A stretch of 64,000 nt of DNA from Streptomyces sp. 1-11 (GCF_007176755.1 NZ_BJTV01000004.1:1-64000); one strand, 5' to 3'; shown: positions 43,733 to 54,747, numbered from the stretch's first letter. Notes: generated from the sequence alone by a model not told the origin. Made by a program: numbers and translations.

Positions 43733-44571
43733 GGCTGCACCAGTCCTTCGTAGGCGTCGGGGCGGCGGTCACGGTAGAAGGCCCACTGCTGCCGGACCTG
43801 CTCGATGAGGTCGAAGTCCAGGTCGCGGACGAGGAGTTCCTCGGTCTTGTCGCTCGCCGGGTCGCCGACGAACTGCCCGCGCGGGTCGACGAAGTAACTC
43901 GTGCCGTAGAAGTCGTTGTCGCCGTACTCCTCCTGGCCGACCCGGTTGATGGCGGCGACGAAGTACTCGTTGGCCACGGCCGCGGCGGGCTGTTCGAGCT
44001 GCCACAGGTACGAGGAGAGCCCGCGGTGGGTGGCGGACGGGTTGTAGACGAGCTGGGCGCCGTTGAGGCCTAGCTGCCGCCAGCCCTCGGGGAAGTGCCG
44101 GTCGTAGCAGATGTAGACGCCGACCTTGCCGACCGCCGTGTCGAAGACGGGCCAGCCCAGGTTGCCGGGTTTGAAGTAGTACTTCTCCCAGAAGCCCTTG
44201 ACCTGGGGGATGTGGTGCTTGCGGTACTTGCCGAGGTAGGAGCCGTCGGCGTCGATCACGGCGGCGGTGTTGTAGTAGAAGCCGGACTGCTCGACCTCGA
44301 AGACGGGTACGACGATCACCATGCCGGTCTCACGGGCCAGGGCCCGCATCCGGCGGACCGTCGGCCCGTCCGGCACCGGTTCGGCCCAGCGGTAGTGCTC
44401 CGGCTCCTGGACCTGGCAGAAGTAGGGGGCGTTGAAGACCTCCTGGAAGCCGATGACCCGGGCGCCCCGGCGGGCCGCCTCGCGCGCGTGCTCCTCGTGC
44501 TTCGCCACCATGGACTCGGTGTCGCCGGTCCAGGCGGCCTGGACCAGTGCGGCACGTACGACGTTGGCCAT
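43729..44571 (-). CDS. Nitrilase-family amidohydrolase (beta-ureidopropionase-like), copy 2
   Basis: 280 residues, closely similar to copy 1. Triad: RVIGFQEVFNAPYFCQVQEP (Glu), GKYRKHHIPQVKGFWEKYYF (Lys) and VYICYDRHFPEGWRQLGLNG (Cys). It is the first gene of the whole catabolic operon. Having two carbamoylase-like enzymes suggests different N-carbamoyl substrates (from uracil and thymine, or from hydantoins), which is inference. Its promoter and a candidate operator are at 44600-44663. Confidence 0.9.
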   Translation of the reverse strand: MANVVRAALVQAAWTGDTESMVAKHEEHAREAARRGARVIGFQEVFNAPYFCQVQEPEHYRWAEPVPDGPTVRRMRALARETGMVIVVPVFEVEQSGFYYNTAAVIDADGSYLGKYRKHHIPQVKGFWEKYYFKPGNLGWPVFDTAVGKVGVYICYDRHFPEGWRQLGLNGAQLVYNPSATHRGLSSYLWQLEQPAAAVANEYFVAAINRVGQEEYGDNDFYGTSYFVDPRGQFVGDPASDKTEELLVRDLDFDLIEQVRQQWAFYRDRRPDAYEGLVQP

Positions 44572-44599
44572 GAGCTGCTCCTTCGACGCTACGTCCGAG

Positions 44600-44663
44600 C
44601 CTCTACGCCCGTAGAAACGGCCCGTAGAGGGACGAAAGTAAGCCTCCCGGACGTCCTTGCCAA
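44600..44663 (-). promoter_or_regulatory. Promoter with overlapping inverted repeat for the catabolic operon
   Basis: On the minus strand, TTGGCA (44658-44663) and TACTTT (44635-44640) are separated by 17 bases and form a good sigma-70-like promoter. Immediately downstream, CCTCTACG (44623-44630) and CGTAGAGG (44600-44607) are inverted arms 15 bases apart, placed over the expected transcription start, as in classical repressor sites. Confidence 0.65.
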
Positions 44664-45032
44664 GACCATCGTCACCAACCCGCGGAGTCGATCACGTTTG
44701 ACACTCCTTAGGGTGATCACGGCGCCCGTCACGGGGTGCGCCCGGCAGCCCGCGCATCCGGTTCACCGGCCCGCGGCGTCACCGCCGGCGCGGGCCCGCC
44801 CGCCCCGCTCCGGCGCTGTGCCCGTCAGGCAACACCAGCCGTGTTACGCGTCCGCTACGCGGCGTTTTCCGGGAGCGTGCGGGCGGCTGGGGCGCGCTCC
44901 TCGCGCGCACCTCTCCACTCCCGGCACGCCCCTCGCGCGCACCTCTCCGCCCTCGGCGCGCCCGCGCACGCCCGGCGCACCCATCGGACGCCCGGCGCGG
45001 CCCGCACGCCCTGCACGCCCTCCGCGGCCCCG
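44664..45032. other. Intergenic region without a recognised gene
   Basis: Nothing here encodes a convincing protein. An 18-base direct repeat, CCTCGCGCGCACCTCTCC, occurs near 44899-44916 and 44931-44948 within strongly GC-biased, low-complexity sequence. TTTGACA near 44697 has no matching -10 element. Confidence 0.6.
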
Positions 45033-45284
45033 TCAGACGCTCAGCGGCGCGCACCGGGCCAGCAGCTCGTCCATGGACAGCCCGAGCACTCCCGCCAGCG
45101 CGGCCACCGTGAAGAAGGCCGGGGTGGGGGCCCGCCCGGTCTCGATCTTGCGCAGGGTCTCGGCCGAGACGCCCGCCGCCACCGAGACCTCGGCCATGCT
45201 CCGCCCGCCGCGCGCCTCGCGGAGCAACCGGCCGAGCCGCTCGCCGCGTTCGCGCTCTTCGGGGGTGAGGGGGGTACGCACCAT
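45033..45284 (-). CDS. XRE-family helix-turn-helix regulator
   Basis: 83 residues, essentially one HTH_3 domain: RLGRLLREARGGRSMAEVSV then AAGVSAETLRKIETGRAPTP, followed by a short tail ALAGVLGLSMDELLA. It is divergent from the methionine aminopeptidase gene, 63 bases apart, and probably represses that shared region. The start ATG 45284 follows a near-perfect -10 (TAGAAT) by six bases, so the mRNA is probably leaderless. Pairing with map recurs in Streptomyces, to my knowledge. Confidence 0.88.
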   Translation of the reverse strand: MVRTPLTPEERERGERLGRLLREARGGRSMAEVSVAAGVSAETLRKIETGRAPTPAFFTVAALAGVLGLSMDELLARCAPLSV

Positions 45285-45347
45285 GCGCCCATTCTAATAC
45301 CGACCGCCTGACGGCGCCCCTATTCAAATACCGGTATAGTAATTGGC
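45285..45347. promoter_or_regulatory. Divergent leaderless promoters and AATACCG repeats
   Basis: For the XRE gene, TAGAAT on the minus strand lies 6 bases before ATG. For map, TATAGT (45335-45340) lies 7 bases before ATG 45348. Both transcripts would start at or next to the start codon. ATACCGGTAT (45328-45337) is a perfect palindrome, and TAATACCG recurs near 45294; these are the likely operators. The -35 elements are poor. Confidence 0.65.
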
Positions 45348-46124
45348 ATGACGGAACTGAAGACGGACGCGTCGATCGACGCGATGCACGCGGCGGGCCA
45401 GGTCGTGGGACGGGCCCTGACGGCCGTACGGCAGGCCGCCCGCGTCGGGGTCTCGCTGCTGGAACTGGACGAGGTGGCCCGGGAGGTGCTGCGCGAGGCG
45501 GGAGCCTCCTCGCCGTTCCTCGGCTACCGCCCCTCCTTCGCCCCGACCCCGTTCCCGGGGGTGATCTGCGCCTCCGTCAACGACGCGATCGTGCACGGCA
45601 TCCCCACCGGCCTGCGGCTGCGCGACGGCGACCTCGTCTCCATCGACTGCGGCGCCGAGCTGGACGGCTGGGTGGGCGACTCTGCGATCAGCTTCGTGGT
45701 CGGCCACCCGCGCCCCGCGGACCTGCGCCTGGTCGAGACCGCCGAGCGCGCACTGGCGGCGGGCATCGACGCGGCCCGCGTCGGCAACCGCATCGGCGAC
45801 ATCGCGCACGCCGTCGGCCGGGTCTGCCGCACGGCCGGCTACGGCATCCCGGCGGGCTTCGGCGGCCACGGCGTGGGGCGCCGCATGCACGAGGACCCGG
45901 ACGTCCCCAACGAGGGCCGGCCCGGCCGCGGGCTGCCGCTGCGCCACGGCATGGTCCTCGCGATCGAGCCCATGCTGATCGGCGGCGGCAAGGACGCCTA
46001 CTACGAGGCGGAGGACGGCTGGACCCTGCGCACCTCCGACGGCTCGCGCGCCGCGCACGCCGAGCACACGGTGGCCGTCACGGACGCCGGCCCCCGGATC
46101 CTCACCGCGCGGGAGGCCGGCTGA
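45348..46124 (+). CDS. map: Type I methionine aminopeptidase
   Basis: 258 residues, the pita-bread fold that removes the initiator Met from new proteins. The five metal ligands are recognisable: SIDCGAELDGWVGDSAI (Asp pair), then GFGGHGVGRRMHEDPDVPNE (His), MVLAIEPMLI (Glu) and SRAAHAEHTVAVTDAG (final Glu). It lacks the N-terminal extension of some actinobacterial isoforms and may be a second, conditionally used copy, regulated by the divergent XRE protein. Start ATG 45348 is probably leaderless. A hairpin at 46143 ends the gene. Confidence 0.93.
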   Translation: MTELKTDASIDAMHAAGQVVGRALTAVRQAARVGVSLLELDEVAREVLREAGASSPFLGYRPSFAPTPFPGVICASVNDAIVHGIPTGLRLRDGDLVSIDCGAELDGWVGDSAISFVVGHPRPADLRLVETAERALAAGIDAARVGNRIGDIAHAVGRVCRTAGYGIPAGFGGHGVGRRMHEDPDVPNEGRPGRGLPLRHGMVLAIEPMLIGGGKDAYYEAEDGWTLRTSDGSRAAHAEHTVAVTDAGPRILTAREAG

Positions 46125-46142
46125 CGGGCCGGGCGGCCCGTC

Positions 46143-46170
46143 CGCGGCAGGGGCCCGGGTCCCTGCCGCG
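46143..46170 (+). terminator. Terminator hairpin after map
   Basis: CGCGGCAGGG (46143-46152) pairs with CCCTGCCGCG (46161-46170) around an 8-base loop. It follows the map stop by 18 bases and precedes the Clp gene. Confidence 0.8.
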
Positions 46171-46280
46171 CGGGCGTTGCTGCACATGCCCTTCGCACCG
46201 GCTCGTGTCATCGTGGCATGAGCGGCCCGCCCCCGGGTTACCCGGCCGCTCCGCACGTCGTCTGCGAAGGAAACGAAACG

Positions 46281-48980
<2,700 letters not shown>

Positions 48981-49015
48981 GCCCGGGCCGCGGGACGGCA
49001 GCGCGCGGGACGGGG

Positions 49016-50818
49016 TCACGGCGCCGGGTTCACCACCATCGCCGAGCCGCCGCCCCGCCGCACCTTCTCGGCGGCCGCGAGCCACTTGCCGTCCGGCAGC
49101 CGCTGGACGCCGGTGGCCGCGCCGATCTCGGGGTTGAGCTTGAAGCGGTGCCCGATCGCCTCCAGCCGGGCCCGCTCCGCGCTGTCGTACAGGGCCGGTT
49201 CCAGCTCGGTCTGCGCGGCGTTGCGCTGGCTGGCGCGCGGCGCCGCGATGGCGTCGACCAGCGGCAGCCCCCGGTCCAGGAAGCCGGTCAGGGTCTGCAG
49301 CACGGTCGTGACGATGGTCGCGCCACCGGGTGAGCCGAGCGCCACGACGGGCCGTTCGTTGCGGTCCAGGACGATCGTCGGGGAGATCGAGGAGCGCGGC
49401 CGCTTGCCCGGCCCCGGCAGGTTCGGGTCGTGCACGGCCGGGTCGGCCGGCGTGAAGGAGAAGTCGGTCAGCTCGTTGTTGAGCAGGAAGCCCCGGCCGG
49501 GGACGGTGATGCCGCTGCCGCCGGTCTGCTCGATGGTGAGGGTGTAGGCGACGACGTTGCCCCACTTGTCGGCGACCGTGAGGTGCGTGGTGTTCTCGCC
49601 CTCGTAGGTCGTCGGGGCCGCCTTGCCGCCGGTGCCGCAAGCCGCCGGATGCCGTGGGTCGCCCGGCGCGAGCGGGCTGGTGAGCACCGCGTCGTCCTTG
49701 ATCAGGCAGGCCCGCGAGTCGGCGAACCGCTGCGACAGCAGTTCCCTGGTGGGCACGTCCTCGAAGGCGGGGTCGCCCACCCAGCGGCCCCGGTCGGCGA
49801 AGGCGATGCGGCTGGCCTCGATGTAGTGGTGCAGGTACTGGGTCCGGCTCGCCTTCGACAGGTCGGTCCGCTCAAGGATGTTGAGCGCCTCGCCGACGGT
49901 GGTGCCGCCGGAGGAGGACGGCGCGATGGAGTACACGCCGAGGCCGCGGTACGAGGTCCTGGTGGGCGCCTGGAGCTTGGCCCGGTAGACGGCGAGGTCC
50001 TTCTCGGCCAGCTTGCCCGGGCGGGCGTTCCAGCCGGAGGCGGGGTCCACCGGCGGGTGTTCGACCGTCTTGACGATGTCGTCGCCGATGTCTCCGCGGT
50101 AGATCGCGCCGACGCCCTTGCGGCCCAGTTCCTCGTAGGTGCGCGCGAGTTCGGGGTTCTTCAGCGTGGAGCCGACGACCGGGAGCCTGCCGTCGGGCAG
50201 GAACAGCTTCGCGGTGTCCGGGAAGTAGCGGAACCGGGTCTCGTTGGAGGCGGTCTGCGAGCGGAAGGTGTCGTCCACCGTGAAGCCCCGGCGGGCGATC
50301 CGCTCGGCCGGCTTCAGGACCGTCCCCAGGCGCTCGCTGCCCCACTCGTCCAGCGCGGTCTGCCAGGTGGCGGGCGTGCCGGGGGTGCCGACGCTCAGGC
50401 CGCTGCTGACCGCGTCGGCGAAGGCGAGCGGTTTGCCGTTCTCCGTGAACAGGCCGGAGTCGGCGGACAGCGGCGCGGTCTCGCGGCCGTCGATGGTGTG
50501 GACGGTGCGGGTCCTGGCGTCGTAGTAGACGAAGTAGCCGCCTCCGCCGACGCCGGCCGAGTAGGGCTCGGTGACACCGAGCGCGGCGGCGGTGGCGACG
50601 GCCGCGTCGACCGCGTTGCCGCCCTTCTTCAGCACCTCGATGCCGGCGGCGGAGGCGTCCGCGTCGACGCTGGAGACGGCGCCGCCGTAGCCGACGGCCA
50701 CCGGCGTCTTCGTGGCCGTGCCGCCGGCCCTGGCGGTGGGCGGCGCGGCCGCGCCCACCGAGACCACGGCGGCCGAGACCGCCAGAACCGCCAGTTTCCG
50801 CGTGCCAGGACGACCCAT
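49016..50818 (-). CDS. ggt: Secreted gamma-glutamyltransferase (glutathione hydrolase)
   Basis: 600 residues. A signal peptide (KLAVLAVSAAVVSVGAAAPP then TARAG) is followed by VSSVDADASAAGIEVLKKGG, NAVDAAVATAAALGVTEPYS, GVGGGGYFVYYDARTRTVHT and the autocatalytic region EGENTTHLTVADKWGNVVAY, where the first Thr of TTH is the nucleophile after cleavage. It would cleave gamma-glutamyl bonds such as in glutathione or poly-gamma-glutamate outside the cell. Actinomycetes use mycothiol, so the natural substrate is uncertain. The start ATG 50818 has GGGAGG 5 bases upstream. It converges with clpC. Confidence 0.93.
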   Translation of the reverse strand: MGRPGTRKLAVLAVSAAVVSVGAAAPPTARAGGTATKTPVAVGYGGAVSSVDADASAAGIEVLKKGGNAVDAAVATAAALGVTEPYSAGVGGGGYFVYYDARTRTVHTIDGRETAPLSADSGLFTENGKPLAFADAVSSGLSVGTPGTPATWQTALDEWGSERLGTVLKPAERIARRGFTVDDTFRSQTASNETRFRYFPDTAKLFLPDGRLPVVGSTLKNPELARTYEELGRKGVGAIYRGDIGDDIVKTVEHPPVDPASGWNARPGKLAEKDLAVYRAKLQAPTRTSYRGLGVYSIAPSSSGGTTVGEALNILERTDLSKASRTQYLHHYIEASRIAFADRGRWVGDPAFEDVPTRELLSQRFADSRACLIKDDAVLTSPLAPGDPRHPAACGTGGKAAPTTYEGENTTHLTVADKWGNVVAYTLTIEQTGGSGITVPGRGFLLNNELTDFSFTPADPAVHDPNLPGPGKRPRSSISPTIVLDRNERPVVALGSPGGATIVTTVLQTLTGFLDRGLPLVDAIAAPRASQRNAAQTELEPALYDSAERARLEAIGHRFKLNPEIGAATGVQRLPDGKWLAAAEKVRRGGGSAMVVNPAP

Positions 50819-50961
50819 CCGTACCTCCCGCAGGGACAAGTCCGCGCAGCGTAACGAGATTGCCTCCGTACCGACAGTACGCCTGGGACAGCCGCCACAC
50901 GAACGTCACACCTCGAACACGGGTACGTAGCGGGCGTGCGGGACCGCTAGCATGCGCGGCC

Positions 50962-51295
50962 ATGAACGACGACGTGCGCAACATCGTCCTCGGGGTCGTG
51001 GCGGCCGGCGTCAGCGCCGCTCTGGGCTGGCTCGCCCGCACCTACCTGTGGCGGCGCAGGCTCCGCCGCAAGCAGGCCTTCTTCGGGCTGCCGGACCACT
51101 CGGAGTCGCTGCTGGTGGTACCGCAACGCGGGCGGTTCCGAGCTGTCGGTGATGCGGCACGACGTGTGCGCCCTGCTGGAGCTCTCCGCGCTGATCAAGG
51201 ACTGCAACGCGCACGCCCAGATCGTGGCGCACGACGCGACCCGGCAGGGCTTCGGCGAGCGCACGGAGTTCTGCCTCGGCGGGCCCGTCTCCAAG
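50962..51295 (+). pseudogene. Conserved membrane-anchored protein, 5' part, frameshifted and interrupted
   Basis: The gene starts MNDDVRNIVLGVVAAGVSAA with one N-terminal membrane helix and continues LRRKQAFFGLPDHSESLLVV. At about 51118-51121 the coding frame changes: RNAGGSELSVMRHDVCALLE and QGFGERTEFCLGGPVSK continue in the next frame, so about two bases have been lost. At 51295 the gene is cut by the integrase element. The rest lies at 54787-55188. If the AAG cores are joined, the second frame reads GGPVSK-SGHGADQLPG without interruption. Function unknown. Confidence 0.85.
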
Positions 51296-53219
51296 AGTCG
51301 GATTCCCCGTCACCTGGCTTGGACTCAATAGCCCGGGGCCGGATGGTCACCTGAATCTCGATGGAGTCCGGCTCCCAGACGGGCCGCGTGTCCGCGTCCT
51401 TCAGCAGCTCCATGGCCGCGGCCCACGTGCCATCGGCCAGCCACCGGTGGGACTGCGTCTGGAGCGACTTCGGGTTGAGGTCGTACCGCGAGCCCAGATC
51501 GATCATCCGGTCACCCGTGACCGCCTTCTCCAGCAGGAGCTGCACCACCTGGCGCCGGTCCATCTTCGAACGGGAGCCTCCCATCAGGGGCTTGATCCGC
51601 TCCCATCCTTCGTCCGCCAGAACGGGAACGCCCCGGCCTTCCTGGACGAACCACTCACGAATGCCGCAGGCGACGCCCAGCCGGCGCGGAGCGCAGCGGA
51701 TCACCTGCGCCTCCATGCCCATGAGATCGACCAGTTCGGCCTTCTCTTCGTCGGTCAACTCCGCCAGGTTCTCCCTGGCGATCTCGGCCAGACGCTCGAA
51801 GCCCTGAAGGCGCCGGGCGGCGTCAGCGGCCTCCCGCTGGAAGGCTTCCGCTTCGCGCTTCAGCTTCTCCAGGCCCTCCAGCTCCTCCAGATGGGGCTTG
51901 GAGGCCCGTTCGGCGGCCTCCGCAGCCTCTCCCTTGGACTGTCCCCGCCGCAGTGCCCTGCGGGCCGCGGCGGCCTCCGTGACGTCGACCAGATCCTCTG
52001 TCTCGGCAATCTGCTGGTCCAGCTCAGCGATGCGCTGCGTGTGGTCCACACGCTCACCGGCCGTCGCGTCCAGCCAGTCCTGGGACAAGGCCTTCATGCG
52101 GTCGGCGTCGCTCAGGACGCGTACCACGTCCTGCCACACCTGCCGCTCAATGGCGGTGGCTTCCAGGTAAGGGCAGGAGCACTGGTCGCCGGCTCCGGCG
52201 TAGGACTCCTGGCGGCCCTTGCACCGGTAGATGACCTCATTCGGCCGGTGCTGGTGGCCCGCGTAGTACTTGCCGCACGGGCTGACCATGCAGCCGGTCA
52301 GCAGGTAGACGCGCTGCCGCGTCTTCCTCGGCCGCTTCCTCTCGGATGCGGCGGCCTTCAGCGCTTCGATCTTCTCCTCCGAGAAGATCTCGGGCAGCTT
52401 GATGATCACCGAATCCCCGAAGACCGGCCGGCCCTCCTGGTCCCGGGCCGCCGCGCTGCCGCGCCAGACCACCTGCTGTTCCAGCACGGCCTGGCCGAGC
52501 ATCCGGCTCCGGATGTTCTTGCGCGTCCAGGGAGCACCCGAACGGGTCAGCCGCTTCTCACTGTTGAGCGTGATGGCGACCGTGGTCCAGCTCTTCGTGC
52601 TCAGGAAGACCTCGCGCGCCCTGCGCAGCGTCTCGGCCTCTTCGTCGTGCACGGCGTAGTGAGAGACGCCCTTCACGCCGCGCTCAGCGATGCACCAGCC
52701 GAACGGCACTGTGCCGCCCGGGTACAGGCCGTCTTCGGCCTTCTCCTGGATGCCGCCCTGCGTGCGGTCCCGGATGTTCTCACGCTCGTCTTCGGCGTAG
52801 TCGGCATCCTTGCGCATCTGACTGCGGCCGGCGGGCGTGGAGTTGTCGTAGTCCTTCTTGACTACGGCCACGTACACGCCCAGGTCTTCCAGCTCCCAGA
52901 CCCACTTCCAGAACGCCCGGCCGGTGCGGCCGATACCGCGGCCCTCGTTGACAACGACCATGTCGAACGGGCGGGGCGTCTTGCGGGCGGCCTGCATGAG
53001 CCGCTTGAGGTCGGGCCGGTCATCGGCGTCCAGGCTGCCTGAATAGCCTTCGTCGGCGTAGGTGCCGACGTGGGCCCAGCCCTTCTTCTCGATGTACCGG
53101 GCCGTCTTCTTGCCCGTGTAGGCGATGCCGTAGCCCTTGGCCTGATCCTCGGTCGATACCCGGAGGTAGTCGACGGCTCGCAGGGTGAGCGTTCCAGTGG
53201 CCCTCAGCGCCGTGTCCAC
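51195..53219 (-). CDS. Large serine recombinase (integrase)
   Basis: 674 residues as read. The N-terminal resolvase domain (residues about 15-160) has the nucleophile Ser in VDYLRVSTEDQAKGYG and the pattern VVNEGRGIGRTGRAFWKWVW. A recombinase domain follows, then a zinc ribbon (CMVSPCGKYYAGHQHRPNEV then YRCKG, QCSCPY), a coiled coil (residues about 390-480) and a C-terminal domain. The start GTG 53219 has no good ribosome-binding site; a better one (GAAGGGA before ATG 53246) leads to a 12-codon frame that stops, so the 5' end may be disturbed. Codons beyond 51296 come from the host gene: the stop at 51195 lies outside the element, giving a foreign C-terminal tail. Confidence 0.88.
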   Translation of the reverse strand: MDTALRATGTLTLRAVDYLRVSTEDQAKGYGIAYTGKKTARYIEKKGWAHVGTYADEGYSGSLDADDRPDLKRLMQAARKTPRPFDMVVVNEGRGIGRTGRAFWKWVWELEDLGVYVAVVKKDYDNSTPAGRSQMRKDADYAEDERENIRDRTQGGIQEKAEDGLYPGGTVPFGWCIAERGVKGVSHYAVHDEEAETLRRAREVFLSTKSWTTVAITLNSEKRLTRSGAPWTRKNIRSRMLGQAVLEQQVVWRGSAAARDQEGRPVFGDSVIIKLPEIFSEEKIEALKAAASERKRPRKTRQRVYLLTGCMVSPCGKYYAGHQHRPNEVIYRCKGRQESYAGAGDQCSCPYLEATAIERQVWQDVVRVLSDADRMKALSQDWLDATAGERVDHTQRIAELDQQIAETEDLVDVTEAAAARRALRRGQSKGEAAEAAERASKPHLEELEGLEKLKREAEAFQREAADAARRLQGFERLAEIARENLAELTDEEKAELVDLMGMEAQVIRCAPRRLGVACGIREWFVQEGRGVPVLADEGWERIKPLMGGSRSKMDRRQVVQLLLEKAVTGDRMIDLGSRYDLNPKSLQTQSHRWLADGTWAAAMELLKDADTRPVWEPDSIEIQVTIRPRAIESKPGDGESDSWRRARRGRTPCARRSPAGSRRAPRSGRARCSP
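51293..51295. other. attL core (AAG) of the serine-integrase element
   Basis: The left junction reads GTCTCC-AAG-AGTCGG. Pairing this AAG with the one at 54784-54786 restores the interrupted gene in frame, which strongly suggests these three bases contain the crossover (serine integrases exchange at two bases). An alternative match, AGTCGG at 51296 and 54785, would not restore the frame. Confidence 0.7.
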
Positions 53220-53266
53220 GGCGCGCGGAGAGTCTTGGTCATGTCAGTCCCTTCACGACTGGCGAT

Positions 53267-53305
53267 GTGATCCCGGGAGGGCCTGAGAAACGCTCCCGGG
53301 ATCAC
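53267..53305. terminator. Hairpin between nuclease remnant and integrase
   Basis: GTGATCCCGGGAG (53267-53279) pairs with CTCCCGGGATCAC (53293-53305) in a perfect 13-bp stem, between the truncated nuclease and the integrase start. It probably separates the two transcription units. Confidence 0.8.
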
Positions 53306-53389
53306 TCATATGGCGCTGATCTTAGGACTCCACGCCGCCAGCGCGGGGGCGGAACAGGATCTCCAGCGCGCGGCGGTGCGCCGCCGCGC

Positions 53390-53656
53390 TCACCTCTTCA
53401 CCCCCTTGGCTCGGGCCGCGGACAGCTGGGTGTCGAAGTAGGCCTCCCAGATGCGGCCGATGTTCTCCCGGGAGGGATCTTCGTTCCCGACGATGCTCAT
53501 CAGGTCGTAGTGCTCGGTCGCCTCGTGCACGGCGGAGCCGCCCACGAGCCACATGGCGGGCATCTGCGGGGCCCGTGTCATGCGGGTGAGGAAGTACGCC
53601 CGAGCGCAGCGCTCCAGCGTCTCCCTGGAGCTGTGAGAGATGTGCGGGGGGAGCAT
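53390..53656 (-). pseudogene. RecB/Cas4-like PD-(D/E)XK nuclease, N-terminal remnant
   Basis: 88 residues: ISHSSRETLERCARAYFLTR followed by MPAMWLVGGSAVHEATEHYD is the start of a phage RecB-like exonuclease domain (family length about 250-300). The gene stops at GVKR, before the conserved Asp/Glu-Lys residues of the nuclease core, so it cannot be active. The ATG 53656 overlaps the previous stop. The remainder is absent, consistent with decay of the element. Confidence 0.65.
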
Positions 53657-53922
53657 CAGGCCGCCTTCTTCTTGTACCGGGCGTTCGCCGCGGCCCGGCA
53701 GCCGCGGCACTGCCGCTTCCCGTTGGGGTCCACGTACGTGTTCTCAGGCGTGCGCTCGTGGCCGTTGCGGCACTTCCCCCCGCTCTCCGCGCGCCCGCTC
53801 GCGGCGTCCGGCCGGTTGACGTACTCCCTGATGGCCTCGGGCTGGGGGAAGTAGATCTGCACGTCATCGGCGGGACTCCACTTGTAAGATCTGTAGCGAC
53901 GGCCGCGGCCGTCGATGAGCAC
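53656..53922 (-). CDS. Zinc-ribbon protein, phage type (possibly the end of the WhiB-like gene)
   Basis: 88 residues from GTG 53922. KWSPADDVQIYFPQPEAIRE is followed by a zinc-binding CRNGHERTPENTYVDPNGKR, then QCRGCRAAANARYKKKAA (C-x3-H and C-x2-C). Such modules occur in actinophage genes. GGAG lies 11 bases upstream, so it could be independent, but it is also in the frame of the WhiB-like start and may be that protein's tail, reached after two frameshifts. It ends TGATG into the nuclease remnant. Confidence 0.5.
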   Translation of the reverse strand: MLIDGRGRRYRSYKWSPADDVQIYFPQPEAIREYVNRPDAASGRAESGGKCRNGHERTPENTYVDPNGKRQCRGCRAAANARYKKKAA

Positions 53923-54432
53923 GAATTCTTCTTCTCCGCCGCCCCAGGCTCCAGCTCCACCGGCCTCAGCTCCACGACCTCGGCCGGCTCTTCGTCCTCC
54001 AGCGCCCGGAGATGGCGCTCCCATTCGCGGATCAGGTACATGGCCGGCTTCTCGGGGATGCCGGTCATCCGCTGGATCTCGCGGAAGACCGTGTCCAGCT
54101 CGTGCCTGAGGCGGCACAGCTCCTTGCCCAACCTCAGGCGCCGCTCCTGCGGCCGGCGCTTGACGGCCGCGGGCAGGGCCTGGCGGATGCGGAAGCGCTG
54201 GTGCGGGTCCAGCCCGCCCCATACCCCGTCGTTCTCCCCCAGCGTGTCCCGGCGGCACTGGTGCATGACCGGGCACATCTGGCAGATTTCCTTGGCCTGG
54301 TCCCAGGCCTGCTGCGTCTTCTCCGAGGGCGCCTTGCTGACTTGACGACGTCTTGGCGAAGAAGCGCTTGTAGTCCGCCGGGTCGGTGCAGATGGCGTCC
54401 TTCGGGTGCGTCCGCTCGATGTCGTAGAGCAT
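53923..54432 (-). pseudogene. WhiB-like regulator, frameshifted
   Basis: The gene begins MLYDIERTHPKDAICTDPAD, then, one frame over, continues KAPSEKTQQAWDQAKEICQM followed by CPVMHQCRRDTLGENDGVWG and GLDPHQRFRI. One early Cys, CxxC and a later Cys, plus GVWGG, are the WhiB iron-sulfur signature. The change of frame lies near 54335-54350 (about one base gained or two lost), and the frame changes back near 53930-53945, next to a GAA run. Without correction no full WhiB protein is made. It could also reflect assembly errors, which resequencing would settle. Confidence 0.7.
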
Positions 54433-54590
54433 CAGGGGACCCTCCGCTTCCTACTTGTGAGGTGCCACGCTCCGCAGGCGCCGCAGTAGTAAGAGGCCCG
54501 CTCTTTCCTACCCCGCTTGAAGAAGATGAGCAGGGCCGCTCGGGCCTCGTAGCGGGTCGCGTAGGGCTTCTTATTGCACTGCTCCGGCAT
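54432..54590 (-). CDS. Small zinc-ribbon protein
   Basis: 52 residues: MPEQCNKKPYATRYEARAAL, then RKERASYYCGACGAWHLTSR. One Cys near the N-terminus and CxxC-xxxH near the C-terminus form the small zinc-finger protein so frequent in actinobacterial phages and integrative elements. It overlaps its neighbours by TGATG on both sides, a sign of tight translational coupling. Confidence 0.8.
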   Translation of the reverse strand: MPEQCNKKPYATRYEARAALLIFFKRGRKERASYYCGACGAWHLTSRKRRVP

Positions 54591-54721
54591 CAGCGGTACC
54601 TCAGGTACGCCGCGGCCATGAGCAGGCCAATGCCTCCGCTGATGATGCTGCTGGCCACAGTCCAGCCCAGCTCCGAGCGGCGTTCCTTGAGCGCCCTGGC
54701 GGCGCACTTGATCAGTTCCAC
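54590..54721 (-). CDS. Very small membrane protein at the element's right end
   Basis: 43 residues from GTG 54721: ELIKCAARALKERRSELGWT then VASSIISGGIGLLMAAAYLR, with one membrane helix. GGGGAG lies about 8 bases upstream. Its frame is the same as the integrase frame once the element is circular, so in the excised form it would be the C-terminal extension of the integrase (see findings). Confidence 0.6.
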   Translation of the reverse strand: MELIKCAARALKERRSELGWTVASSIISGGIGLLMAAAYLRYR

Positions 54722-54747
54722 CAGTACGGCTCCCCTGACATGACGAA

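Noticed and set aside
51296..51301. AGTCGG as the attachment core shared with 54785-54790
   Set aside because: It is a longer match than AAG, but joining there puts the two conserved host segments in different frames.
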